The translations under genes and the position numbers were made by a program. Positions 24,461 through 33,091 of a stretch of DNA of 64,000 bases are shown in pieces. The stretch covers positions 124,001 through 188,000 of the forward strand of contig NZ_FQTX01000003.1 in assembly GCF_900129045.1 (NCBI RefSeq), read 5' to 3'. Numbering within the stretch: the first letter of the stretch is position 1; every line of letters begins with the position of its first letter. Origin of the DNA: Bifidobacterium merycicum DSM 6492 (GTDB lineage: Bacteria; Actinomycetota; Actinomycetes; Actinomycetales; Bifidobacteriaceae). The notes under the pieces were generated by a model. It saw only the letters and a list, made by a program, of their open reading frames with translations, was not told where the DNA came from and made no database searches.

Positions 24461-26137
24461 ATGGTTGCAAATAATGCGGGCAAACCCGCCACCCCAGCAG
24501 ATCTGATCAATGTCGACGAGGTCATTGGCAAGTACTACGACGTCGTCCCCGACCCGTCCGTTCCGGAACAGCGCGTCTCCTTCGGCACCTCCGGTCACCG
24601 CGGATCGTCCCTGAAGACCTCCTTCAACGAGGCCCACATCGTCGCCATCACCCAGGCCATCGCGGAATACCGCAAGAAGGCCGGCGTGAACGGCCCGCTG
24701 TACATCGGCCGCGACACCCACGCCCTGTCCGAGCCGGCATGGAAGACCGCCATCGAGGTCCTGGTCGCCAACGGCGTGCGCGTGCGCATCGATTCCCGCG
24801 ACGACTTCACCCCGACCCCGGTCGTCTCCCAGGCCATCCTGACCCATAACCGCGCCGCGGACGGCACCCAGCGCTTCACCGGCGACGGCCTCGCCGACGG
24901 TATCGTCGTCACCCCGTCCCACAACCCGCCCACCGACGGCGGCTTCAAGTACGACCCGGTCACCGGCGGCCCGGCACCGGCCGACGTGACCAACGCCATC
25001 GCCGACCGCGCCAACGAGCTGCTCGGCGACTTCAAGAACGTCAAGCGCGTCCCGTTCGAGCAGGCCATCAAGTCCGACCTGGTCGAGCGTTTCGACTACC
25101 GCGACCACTACGTCTCCGATCTGGAGAACGTCATCGACTTCGACGTCATCCGTTCCTCCGGCGTGCGTCTGGGCATCGATCCGCTCGGCGGCGCTTCGGT
25201 CAACTACTGGCCGCTGATGAACGAGAAGTTCAACCTGGCCATCGACGTCGTGCGCCCGCAGGTCGACCCGACCTGGAGCTTCATGACCATCGACCATGAC
25301 GGCAAGATCCGTATGGACCCGTCCTCCCCGTACGCGATGAAGGGCCTTGTGGACTCCCTCAACAACGGCGCCTGGGACAAGTACGATCTGGTCGGCGGCA
25401 CCGATCCCGATGCCGATCGTCACGGCATCGTCTGCCCGAACTGGGGCGTGATGAACCCGAACCACTACATCGCCGTGTGCGTGGAGTACCTGTTCGGCGG
25501 CAACCGCCCGGGTTGGCCGGAGAACGCCGGCATCGGCAAGACCCTGGTCTCCTCCTCCCTGATCGACCGTGTGGCCGCTTCCATCAACGCCAAGCTCGTC
25601 GAGGTGCCGGTCGGCTTCAAGTGGTTCGTCGATCCGCTGTTCAAGGGCGAAGTCGCCTTCGGCGGCGAGGAAAGCTCCGGCATGAGCTTCCTGCGCAAGG
25701 ACGGCCGCGTCTGGACCACCGATAAGGACGGCCTGATCCCCGACCTGCTGGCCGCCGAGATCACCGCGAAGACCGGCAAGAACCCGGCTCAGCTGCATCA
25801 GGAGCAGGTCGAGCGCTTCGGCGAAAGCTGGTACAAGCGCGTCGACACCCCGACCACGCTCGAGCAGAAGCAGAAGTTCGCCAAGCTCACCGGCGACGAC
25901 GTCGCAGCCACCCAGCTGGCCGGCGAGGACATCACCGCCAAGCTCACCGAAGCCCCGGGCAACCACGCCAAGATCGGCGGCCTGAAGGTCACCACCAAGA
26001 ACAACTGGTTCGCGGCCCGTCCTTCCGGCACCGAGAACATCTACAAGGTGTACGCCGAGTCCTTCGAGTCTCCCGAGGCTCTGGACAAGGTGCTCGCCGA
26101 GGCCACCGAGGTCGTCGACAAAGCTCTGGCCGACTGA
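24461..26137 (+). CDS. pgm: phosphoglucomutase (alpha-D-glucose phosphate-specific)
   Basis: A 558-residue enzyme interconverting glucose 1-phosphate and glucose 6-phosphate. The phosphoserine loop is VVTPSHNP with Ser153; the metal loop GGTDPDADRHG lies near 318-328; the sugar loop is GGEESSG; the phosphate loop is RPSGTENIYK at the C-terminus. The start is taken at ATG 24461 (MVANNAGKP), since the upstream ATG at 24437 adds only eight unconserved residues. No ribosome site is visible; a -10-like CAATAA at 24450-24455 would place the RNA start at or near the ATG, suggesting a leaderless message. Codon use is strongly biased, as expected for high expression. Confidence 0.97.
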   Translation: MVANNAGKPATPADLINVDEVIGKYYDVVPDPSVPEQRVSFGTSGHRGSSLKTSFNEAHIVAITQAIAEYRKKAGVNGPLYIGRDTHALSEPAWKTAIEVLVANGVRVRIDSRDDFTPTPVVSQAILTHNRAADGTQRFTGDGLADGIVVTPSHNPPTDGGFKYDPVTGGPAPADVTNAIADRANELLGDFKNVKRVPFEQAIKSDLVERFDYRDHYVSDLENVIDFDVIRSSGVRLGIDPLGGASVNYWPLMNEKFNLAIDVVRPQVDPTWSFMTIDHDGKIRMDPSSPYAMKGLVDSLNNGAWDKYDLVGGTDPDADRHGIVCPNWGVMNPNHYIAVCVEYLFGGNRPGWPENAGIGKTLVSSSLIDRVAASINAKLVEVPVGFKWFVDPLFKGEVAFGGEESSGMSFLRKDGRVWTTDKDGLIPDLLAAEITAKTGKNPAQLHQEQVERFGESWYKRVDTPTTLEQKQKFAKLTGDDVAATQLAGEDITAKLTEAPGNHAKIGGLKVTTKNNWFAARPSGTENIYKVYAESFESPEALDKVLAEATEVVDKALAD

Positions 26138-26172
26138 TTTCGGCCGGGCTCTTAGCCTGAACGCCTGTCTTT

Positions 26173-26210
26173 GGGGCGGATCCGCAAGGTATCGCGGGTC
26201 CGCCCCTTTT
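26173..26210 (+). terminator. pgm terminator
   Basis: A 13-bp stem (GGGGCGGATCCGC / GCGGGTCCGCCCC, one mismatch or wobble) is followed by TTTTG, 36 bases past the pgm stop. Confidence 0.85.
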
Positions 26211-26328
26211 GTTTGCCGTCCATGCCACCCGCTCCCCCACGCTTCGGCGGCTTCGCAGACCGGGCATGGCGTAGGCTGTCTACAAGACATCGTCCCCGCA
26301 TCTGGGGCGCATGAGGAAAGGATCTCGT

Positions 26329-27402
26329 ATGACCATCACCGTTTCCACGGACGGATCGGCATTGGGCAATCCCAACGGCCCCATGGGATGGGCTTGGGCG
26401 GATCACGCCAGGAACGCCGGAGGCACGGCCGGGCACAGGCACGATGACCGTGGCTACGATCACGGCGGGGCGACCAACGGCACCAATCAGATCGGCGAAC
26501 TGTGCGCCGTGCTGGAGGCGTTGCGCGCGCATCCCGGCGCGGAGCCGCTGCTCATCGAATCGGATTCGCAATACGCCATCAACTGCTCCACCAAGTGGGT
26601 GAAGGGCTGGAAGAAGAACGGCTGGAAGAACTCGCAGAAGAAACCGGTGAAGAACGCCGAACTCATCAAGGCCATCGATGCCGAAATCGCCAAGCGCGAA
26701 GGTCCCGTCGATTTCCGTTGGGTGAAGGGGCATGCGGGCAATGCGGGCAACGAGCTGGTCGACGAGCTGGCACGCGGCTACGCCACGGACTGCCGTTCCG
26801 GGGCCAAGGACGGCTATCTGCCCATCGAAGGATGGCAGTCCCTGCTGCATTCCGAGTATTCGGCCGGCACCGACGTGCCGCCTGACGTCCAGCTGGTTCT
26901 CGACGGCAAGGCGAGCGCCGATTCGCTCAGACCGATGTTCGAAATGGCGGGCGATGATGGGAACGGCATCGATTCCGAAGGGACTGGTGGAGAGAACAGC
27001 ACGGAACACCAGGCGGAGCACACCGTGAAACAATCCGTGAAACGTTCATTCGGCGGTGATCACACGGCCTCACACATGGCGCGAAGCGAGCACGCCGATT
27101 CAGCCGAAACTTCGCGCACGGTATCACAGCCGACGGCACAGGCCGCACCACAGCGACATACGCAACCCGTGAGCCCCGCGCAACCTGTGCAATCTGTACG
27201 CCCCACGCAACCCGCACAACCCCATTCCGGCAGACCATCCGGATTAAGCGCCTCAGGCGACCTGACGTTCTTCCCCGCCCCGAAAACCAGCCCCCGTTTC
27301 ACCGGCGAACCGATGCCCGTGCACGGCTACCTCGAAATCGACGGTTATGTGGACGGCGAGGGCAACCTGCACATCACCAACGCGCCGTTCATGCTGCGGT
27401 AA
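26329..27402 (+). CDS. ribonuclease HI with long C-terminal extension
   Basis: Start at ATG 26329 with AGGAAAGGA upstream. Residues 1-150 are an RNase HI domain with all four catalytic acids visible: Asp8 (STDGSALGNP), Glu57 (QIGELCAVLEAL), Asp79 (ESDSQYAI) and Asp145 (NELVDELARG). It removes RNA from RNA-DNA hybrids. The protein is 357 residues, twice the usual length. The tail has a folded-looking part (about 155-210), a Gln/Pro/Ser-rich disordered linker (about 225-320) and a short final block (FTGEPMPVHGYLEIDGYVDG) that looks conserved. Confidence 0.9.
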   Translation: MTITVSTDGSALGNPNGPMGWAWADHARNAGGTAGHRHDDRGYDHGGATNGTNQIGELCAVLEALRAHPGAEPLLIESDSQYAINCSTKWVKGWKKNGWKNSQKKPVKNAELIKAIDAEIAKREGPVDFRWVKGHAGNAGNELVDELARGYATDCRSGAKDGYLPIEGWQSLLHSEYSAGTDVPPDVQLVLDGKASADSLRPMFEMAGDDGNGIDSEGTGGENSTEHQAEHTVKQSVKRSFGGDHTASHMARSEHADSAETSRTVSQPTAQAAPQRHTQPVSPAQPVQSVRPTQPAQPHSGRPSGLSASGDLTFFPAPKTSPRFTGEPMPVHGYLEIDGYVDGEGNLHITNAPFMLR

Positions 27403-27510
27403 AACCCCGAATTACAATGGACACGACGTTCCATCACCGCCGTGACACGGTAGGATGGAAACGACTTATGGCAATGACGCTGCCATATCGCCCACAAGCA
27501 AGGAGAAGGC

Positions 27511-28209
27511 ATGGATAAAGCACAACAGGACGCCATGAAGAAAGCCGCCGGCATCGAAGCCGCCAAGCTCATCCAGGACGGCATGATCGCCGGCCTGGGA
27601 ACCGGTTCCACCGTGAAGTTCCTCGTGGACGAGCTCGGTCGCCGCGTGCAGGAGGAAGGCCTGCAGTTCACCGGCGTCACCACCTCCCGCCGCACGCAGG
27701 AACAGGCCGAAAGCTTCGGTATCAAGATCGTGGACATCGATGACGTCGATCACATCGACGTGACCATCGACGGCGCCGACGAGGTCGACAAAAACTTCAA
27801 CGGCATCAAGGGCGGCGGCGCCGCGCTGCTGTGGGAGAAGATCGTGGCCACCAACTCCAACAAGATCGTCTGGATCGTCGACGAATCCAAGGTCGTCGAC
27901 ACCATCGGCAAGTTCCCGCTGCCGGTCGAGGTGATTCCGTTCGGTGCCGGCCAGGTCGTCAAGAAGTTCGAGGCCAAGGGCTATAAGCCGGTGCTGCGTC
28001 TCGACGCCGACGGCAAGGAGGTCCGCACCGACGAGAACAACTTCGTGGTCGACCTGCACCTTGAGCGCATCGAACGCCCCGCCGAACTGGCCGAGGATCT
28101 CATCAACACCGTCGGTGTCGTCGAGCATGGCCTGTTCCTCAACATGGTCGACACCGTGATCGTCGGCAACCCCGACGGCCCGCGCATTCTGACCAATTCC
28201 AACAGGTGA
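27511..28209 (+). CDS. rpiA: ribose-5-phosphate isomerase A
   Basis: 232 residues. Converts ribose 5-phosphate and ribulose 5-phosphate, which feeds the bifid shunt. Visible signatures: [10 protein letters not shown] near 28-37, TIDGADEVD near 85-93 and [12 protein letters not shown] near 100-111, which carry the active-site Asp, Glu and Lys. AAGGAGAAGG precedes the ATG. A terminator follows at 28235. Confidence 0.97.
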   Translation: MDKAQQDAMKKAAGIEAAKLIQDGMIAGLGTGSTVKFLVDELGRRVQEEGLQFTGVTTSRRTQEQAESFGIKIVDIDDVDHIDVTIDGADEVDKNFNGIKGGGAALLWEKIVATNSNKIVWIVDESKVVDTIGKFPLPVEVIPFGAGQVVKKFEAKGYKPVLRLDADGKEVRTDENNFVVDLHLERIERPAELAEDLINTVGVVEHGLFLNMVDTVIVGNPDGPRILTNSNR

Positions 28210-28234
28210 TGTCCAATATCATCGCGAACTGACC

Positions 28235-28274
28235 GAGGCTCCGGACGAATCCGTCCGGAGCCTCGTCGTTTTCA
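28235..28274 (+). terminator. rpiA terminator
   Basis: A perfect 12-bp stem (28235-28246 with 28253-28264) around a 6-base loop, followed by CGTCGTTTT. It may also serve the convergent gene ending at 28289. Confidence 0.8.
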
Positions 28275-28288
28275 TCCACATTCCGCAT

Positions 28289-28843
28289 TCATTCCGAACG
28301 CAGCAAATCGGCCAGGGACAGTTCACCCTTACTTGCCTTCTTATGTACGCGGCGGTATTCCAAAATCGCATCCCGCAGGCTTTCCCCATCCCAGTACCCG
28401 CGGAGGAACTTTTCCTTCTTGATATCCGACAGCCCCAGTTCCTTCTGACAGTATCGCGCCGCATCCCTCCCGGCATGATTCATGAAATCGGCGTACCGAC
28501 CTTCCCTGATAATGGTGAGAATTTCGATTTCAGGCCTCGTATGGAAGTAGTACACGTCCGTATCCGACGCATATCTCGGCAGTTTCAGTTGTTCCTTAAG
28601 CGAGTCGAGTATATACAGGATCACGATTGGATTCTCGTAGGACATCTGAAGATACTGGGATGCAAGGTTGTCCGGTTTACCTCGCTGGATGGTTGGACGG
28701 CCTGTCATGCGATCGCAGACCACGTCGTCCGAACCGAATCTCAACAATCCGGCATCCAGCAGAATCTCCATGGCAACGCGCTCCGCAGACCCCTCGCAGT
28801 ACAGCAGATAGGTGGCGGGCTCCGGCAATTGGAACCCGCTCAC
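28289..28843 (-). CDS. small partner of an AAA15 ATPase, possibly Toprim-like
   Basis: A 184-residue protein not assigned to a named family. The N-terminus TYLLYCEGSAERVAMEILL has the hydrophobic strand-then-Glu-Gly pattern of a Toprim nuclease (Glu17), and NPIVILYILDS (Asp80) could be the second acidic strand; a DxD is not evident. TRPEIEILTIIREGRY is another likely functional block. The start overlaps the stop of the ATPase gene by four bases, so the two are made together. RloB/AbiL-like and PARIS-like systems pair such ATPases with Toprim-type partners (family knowledge), so a defence role is a reasonable guess. Not proven. Confidence 0.65.
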   Translation of the reverse strand: MSGFQLPEPATYLLYCEGSAERVAMEILLDAGLLRFGSDDVVCDRMTGRPTIQRGKPDNLASQYLQMSYENPIVILYILDSLKEQLKLPRYASDTDVYYFHTRPEIEILTIIREGRYADFMNHAGRDAARYCQKELGLSDIKKEKFLRGYWDGESLRDAILEYRRVHKKASKGELSLADLLRSE

Positions 28844-30078
28844 CGGGGATCCCCCTTATCCGCCACGTATTGGGTGACATAGCGGAACATGCTCTCAATG
28901 GCGCGTCCGCTCGGCGCCGTGCCACGGCATTTGCCGGACAGGAACACGTCGGCGCGACTGAGATCAGGCCGAGCCTCGATATCGCTGTATTTTGTGACCA
29001 GCACCCCGTTCCCCGGCCCTTGCCTGGTCGTGAAATAGATACCGTCAATGCGCTCGAGGCTGTTCAGCAGCTCCGGGTAGTGCGTGGAGAAAACCAAAAC
29101 CGCACCATGGGGATTGGTACGCGGCGCTTTGAACAGATCCACTATCGCCTCGACGAGTTTCTTGTTCAGACTGTTCTCAAGCTCGTCCACGATCATGATT
29201 CCACCGCCCACCAGCGCGTCCAGCGCGGTGCGGATAATACGTGCGCCTCGGGTGGTACCGACCGATAGCATGAGCGAAGCCTGTGCCTGCGGCAGCACAT
29301 GCTCCTCGGATTCCCCGACGAACTTGAGATGCGCCTGACCATCGGTATCCACGTCCAACCGCTCGACGCTGGAATCGAATACGCCCATGACGCTTGGATC
29401 GACGTCAGGGATGAGGTAACGATTACGTAGCATGTCCAGATACGCAAGAATCGGCAGCGGGCCAAAGTCGAACCCGAAGGTGAGGCTCCGGTCACGGGAA
29501 AGGAACTTCTTCACCCTGTCGTCCAGTTCACGATCCCCGCCGACATTGCGCGTTGCATATATATCGCTATGCCTCTTGAACACCTTGGGATCGGCCAGTT
29601 CATTCTTGACGAGATGCCGATCCCTATGCCGATGGAGTTGCTCCCGAGTGAAATCCACAGCCACGGTTTCGTCACCTTCGCCTGTGCCATCCATGCCAGC
29701 CCCGCGATGGATAATGTCCAGATGGCTTTCCAGCAACCACCATTCACCTTGGTCTTCGAATATCGCCTGGAAGTCAAGACCACTGTCGTCCACAAGCGGT
29801 ATGAGCGGCATATACAACGGACTGTTGAGGACGATGTCATTACCTCTGATGATGTCGCCGGCCAATGCGGTCGCACGAAGAACCGTGGTCTTGCCTGTGG
29901 CGTTCAATCCGGCGATTGCCACCACCGTCTGGGAGCATACGGCGGAGCCGATACCCGTCATGCGGCGCGTGGCGTGGGAGACCTCATCCACAACGCGAGA
30001 GGACGCATAGAGATCAAGACTCAGCGCATGATCTTTGAACAAAGAAAAACCTTTGAAGGTGTATTTGATGAGCCTCAT
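28840..30078 (-). CDS. AAA15-type ATPase (RloA/COG1106-like)
   Basis: 412 residues. The N-terminal strand MRLIKYTFKGFSLFKD is the usual SMC/OLD-like start. Walker A is GLNATGKT at 57-64. The LSVGTTRGA signature is near 271-279, Walker B IMIVDELENS has Asp298/Glu299, and the sensor His lies in STHYPELL near 331-338. This is the COG1106/AAA15 pattern seen in RloA, AbiLi and many defence ATPases. AAAGGAGGGG precedes the ATG. It forms a two-gene unit with the next gene (4-base overlap), inserted between rpiA and the conserved bS22/radA region. Confidence 0.88.
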   Translation of the reverse strand: MRLIKYTFKGFSLFKDHALSLDLYASSRVVDEVSHATRRMTGIGSAVCSQTVVAIAGLNATGKTTVLRATALAGDIIRGNDIVLNSPLYMPLIPLVDDSGLDFQAIFEDQGEWWLLESHLDIIHRGAGMDGTGEGDETVAVDFTREQLHRHRDRHLVKNELADPKVFKRHSDIYATRNVGGDRELDDRVKKFLSRDRSLTFGFDFGPLPILAYLDMLRNRYLIPDVDPSVMGVFDSSVERLDVDTDGQAHLKFVGESEEHVLPQAQASLMLSVGTTRGARIIRTALDALVGGGIMIVDELENSLNKKLVEAIVDLFKAPRTNPHGAVLVFSTHYPELLNSLERIDGIYFTTRQGPGNGVLVTKYSDIEARPDLSRADVFLSGKCRGTAPSGRAIESMFRYVTQYVADKGDPR

Positions 30079-30201
30079 ACCCCTCCTTTTGTAACATTTG
30101 CCCGTTTTCTTCGTTTAAATATTACAGCTTTATCGGGACGGAAGCACGCCTTCCAACCCGGAACCGGCATAAAACTACACATCGACCCCACGGGATGGAA
30201 T

Positions 30202-30239
30202 AAAAAACGAACCCCGCGGGCGTTATGTCTCGCGGGGTC
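30202..30239 (-). terminator. terminator after bS22
   Basis: Stem ACCCCGCG / CGCGGGGT, followed in the minus sense by TTCGTTTTTTATT, 26 bases after the stop of the small basic gene. Confidence 0.8.
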
Positions 30240-30264
30240 ATTAATGCCTTAAAGCCTTGTAAGA

Positions 30265-30354
30265 CTACTTGCGCTGGTGGCGGGTCTTACGCAGCAGTTT
30301 GCGGTGCTTCTTCTTGCTCATCCGCTTGCGGCGCTTCTTGATGACGGAACCCAT
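30265..30354 (-). CDS. bS22-like ribosomal peptide (AURKAIP1/COX24 domain)
   Basis: A 29-residue, very basic peptide (MGSVIKKRRKRMSKKKHR, ending in TRHQRK) with GGAGG seven bases before the ATG and a terminator behind it. It matches the short actinobacterial AURKAIP1/COX24-domain protein bound to the small ribosomal subunit (bS22 in mycobacteria). It appears a few residues shorter at the C-terminus than the usual 32-33. Confidence 0.9.
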   Translation of the reverse strand: MGSVIKKRRKRMSKKKHRKLLRKTRHQRK

Positions 30355-30436
30355 CTGAAGCCTCCATTCCGATTAATCGTAAAGTTGCAACTTTCCAAAC
30401 TATACACGTTCTTACGGACTATGCCACTGGCGTGTA

Positions 30437-31039
30437 TCACAGGGGGAACTTCTGCACGAAACGCCCCACGCCGGCCGCGGAACCGGTGGCCTGGAACACG
30501 ACCGTATCGTTGTACCACACCGCGGTCGCGAACTTGGCGTTCTCCTTATTCTCCCGAACCACGTACTCGCCTGTCTCGTTGCCGTGCACCTTCACCGCAC
30601 CGGAATACAGCGTCTTGCCGGTCAGCTTCTCGGTCAGGGAGCCGTACTGCGTCTTCGCGGAATCCGAAGCGCTCCACTGGCCGACGATCAGTGTGATATC
30701 ATCGCTCTTCTTACCTGTGCTGTAGGTCAGCGTGTACTCCTCCAACGGCGACGTGGACTTCCAGGTTTCCGAACTATCGGCCTTGGTACGCGCGAAATTC
30801 AGCACGCTGTCCGGCATGGCCTTGAGCAGCTCGGTGGCATCCTTCGGCAACGCCACCGCATCGATGGCGGGCGTGGTGGGCTCCTTCACCTGCTCCTGCT
30901 GCTGTTGCCGGTCGACCTGCTTATTCAACGCCCAACCGGGCCACACGAACGCCGACACCATGGACAACGCGATGATCACCACGGCGACGATGATGACGAT
31001 GAACAGTTTGCGGTGCGATGAGCTGCGTGTATTCGGCAT
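30437..31039 (-). CDS. membrane-anchored hypothetical protein (DUF6199-like or similar, unassigned)
   Basis: Start at ATG 31039 (MPNTRSSSHRK); the frame runs further upstream, but only across the divergent radA gene. 200 residues: a short basic cytoplasmic N-terminus, one membrane segment (about 12-35), a Gln-rich linker and an extracytoplasmic domain (about 60-200). The domain alternates strands and ends in AVWYNDTVVFQATG. No named domain is recognised with confidence; the family hint in the call is a guess. Divergent from radA with 79 bases between. Confidence 0.7.
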   Translation of the reverse strand: MPNTRSSSHRKLFIVIIVAVVIIALSMVSAFVWPGWALNKQVDRQQQQEQVKEPTTPAIDAVALPKDATELLKAMPDSVLNFARTKADSSETWKSTSPLEEYTLTYSTGKKSDDITLIVGQWSASDSAKTQYGSLTEKLTGKTLYSGAVKVHGNETGEYVVRENKENAKFATAVWYNDTVVFQATGSAAGVGRFVQKFPL

Positions 31040-31118
31040 ATTTCGATTGTGACACAGCCGTCTGACGCTCCGGCGATAGCGAACCACCTTGTCGCTTCGC
31101 CTCGGTAGCGTCGGTTCC

Positions 31119-32534
31119 ATGGCAAAGACGTCCGTACAGTATCTCTGTTCCGAATGCGGTTGGAGTGGCCCGAAATGGGTGGGAAGATGCCCAGAATGCA
31201 GCCAATGGGGAACGGTCGAGGAGTTCCGTGAGGCGCGTCCGTCCGCACGCTCGCGTACCGCCGCGCCCGGGCACGACCGTCGCGCCATCGCCACCGATGC
31301 CGTCAGCGCGGTTTCAGCCACGGCAATCACCGAAATCGGAACCGACACCGTGGCACGTGTTCCAACGGGTTTCTCCGAATTCGACCGCGTGCTCGGCGGC
31401 GGCATCGTTCCCGGCTCGGTGGTGCTCATCGCGGGCGAACCCGGCATCGGCAAATCCACGCTGCTGCTGGAAACCGCCGGCAATATCGCCAGAACGCACC
31501 GCGACGGCACCGTACTGTACATCTCAGGCGAGGAATCCCAAGCCCAGGTATGTCTGCGAGCCACGCGCATCAACGCGGTGGAGCCGAATCTGCTGCTCGC
31601 CGCCACCACTGATCTCGGCACGGCGCTCGGCCTCATCGAACATCACAGGCCATCGCTTGCCATCGTCGATTCGGCGCAGACCATCGTCTCCCAGGATGTA
31701 GACGGTATTTCGGGCGGTTCCACGCAAGTACGCGAGGTGGCGAGCGCACTCATCGACACCGCGAAGACATTGGATGTGCCGGTGCTGCTGGTGGGGCATG
31801 TGACCAAGGACGGTTCGATCGCCGGTCCACGCACGTTGGAGCATCTGGTGGATGTGGTGTGCCAGTTCGAGGGCGATAGTGAGACCGCGCTGCGTCTTTT
31901 GCGTGCGGTGAAGAACCGTTTCGGACCGACGGATGAGGTCGGTTGTTTCGATATGAGCGGCGAGGGCATCGAGGAGGTGACGGACCCGTCCGGTCTTTTC
32001 CTCTCGTCGAACGGCGACACCACCAGTGCGCCCGTTGAGGGCACATGCGTCACGTTCACGTTGGATGGGCATCGTTCATTGCCGATCGAGGTGCAGGCGT
32101 TGGTCACCGATTCGGTGCTGCCCACGCCGCGCAGGGCGGTGAACGGGGTGGATGGCAGCCGCATCGCCATGTTGACCGCCGTACTGTACCGTCACGGCAA
32201 GCTGAATCTGCTGGGCAATGATCTGTATGTCTCCACGATTGCCGGTGGCATCGCCAAGGAGCCCGGGTGTGATTTGGCTATCGTCGCCGCGTTGGCGAGC
32301 GCCGCGAAGCACTCCCCCATTCCCCGTACCACCTGCGCACTCGGCGAGATTTCGCTCACCGGGCAGGTCCGTCCCGTTCCGCGCCTGGAATACCGCCTCC
32401 GTGAGGCGGCCCGATTGGGGTTCACCACGGCGGTCGTGCCCATATTGCGCAAGCCGATCACGGTTCCCGGATTGCGTATCGTGCAGGTGGATACGTTGCA
32501 GGATGCGTTGGCGTCACTGCGCACACAATCGTGA
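31119..32534 (+). CDS. radA: DNA repair protein RadA
   Basis: Start at MAKTSVQYLC. 471 residues. An N-terminal zinc finger uses Cys10, Cys13, Cys24 and Cys27. A RecA-like ATPase follows with Walker A GEPGIGKST at 106-114, then the RadA-specific KNRFGPTDEVG motif near 265-275 and a C-terminal Lon-protease-like domain. It promotes branch migration of recombination intermediates. The upstream gene is divergent; a damaged cupin gene follows 57 bases later. Confidence 0.97.
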   Translation: MAKTSVQYLCSECGWSGPKWVGRCPECSQWGTVEEFREARPSARSRTAAPGHDRRAIATDAVSAVSATAITEIGTDTVARVPTGFSEFDRVLGGGIVPGSVVLIAGEPGIGKSTLLLETAGNIARTHRDGTVLYISGEESQAQVCLRATRINAVEPNLLLAATTDLGTALGLIEHHRPSLAIVDSAQTIVSQDVDGISGGSTQVREVASALIDTAKTLDVPVLLVGHVTKDGSIAGPRTLEHLVDVVCQFEGDSETALRLLRAVKNRFGPTDEVGCFDMSGEGIEEVTDPSGLFLSSNGDTTSAPVEGTCVTFTLDGHRSLPIEVQALVTDSVLPTPRRAVNGVDGSRIAMLTAVLYRHGKLNLLGNDLYVSTIAGGIAKEPGCDLAIVAALASAAKHSPIPRTTCALGEISLTGQVRPVPRLEYRLREAARLGFTTAVVPILRKPITVPGLRIVQVDTLQDALASLRTQS

Positions 32535-32591
32535 TGGCGGGTCGATGCACCGAATGGAGACAGCAAGGCACTGGATGACAAGGAGGATGTA

Positions 32592-33055
32592 ATGAGCATC
32601 GCAATCGAAGATATGAGCGACTACGCGCGTTCCGTGGTGAATGCGCTCGGCATGGAGGCACATCCGGAAAGCGGTTGGTATGTGCGTGACTGGCAGTCGC
32701 CTAACACCGATGCCGATTCGGCACGCCCGTTGAGCTCGCTGATTTATTTTCTGCTGCCTGAAGGCGATGCCAGTGCATGGCATAAGGTGGATGCCGATGA
32801 AATCTGGCTGTGGCATGGTCCCGCCCCGGTAACCCTTCAGCTGGGCGGCAACGGCCCGGCCCCGGCCAGCGACGACCCTCTGGACACCATCACGTTGAAG
32901 TCCGGTATGCCGCCGAGGCTTCCGCTGATGCAGTGTGCGGCCATGCGGTGGTTCCCGCCGGCGTATGGCAGCGCACGGTGCCCGGTTCCGGCGATGCGCT
33001 GGTGTCTTGCGTGGTAAGTCCCGGATTCGTCTTCGAGGGTTTCACTCTCGAATAG
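32592..33055 (+). pseudogene. DUF985 cupin gene with a frameshift
   Basis: It starts with an excellent ribosome site (AAGGAGG, 5 bases before ATG). Frame one encodes the first cupin half (GWYVRDWQS, SSLIYFLLPEGD, WHKVDADEIWLWHGPAP) up to about 32905. The expected second half (AEASADAVCGHAVVPAGVWQ, then GFVFEGFTLE) is in the next frame and ends at 33055. Frame one itself ends early at 33017 with an unrelated tail. One missing base near 32900-32912 explains this. DUF985 proteins are single-domain cupins of about 150 residues; function uncertain. Real mutation or sequencing error. Confidence 0.8.
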
Positions 33056-33091
33056 TTCCCGAGTAGGCAACGCCGGAAGCGACGTTCCGGT

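Noticed and set aside
24356..26290. 644-codon open frame on the minus strand opposite pgm
   Set aside because: Shadow produced by the strong codon bias of pgm; no recognisable domain.
31040..31636. Extended N-terminus for the gene at 30437-31039
   Set aside because: The extension is the antisense of radA; the true start is ATG 31039 followed by a membrane anchor.
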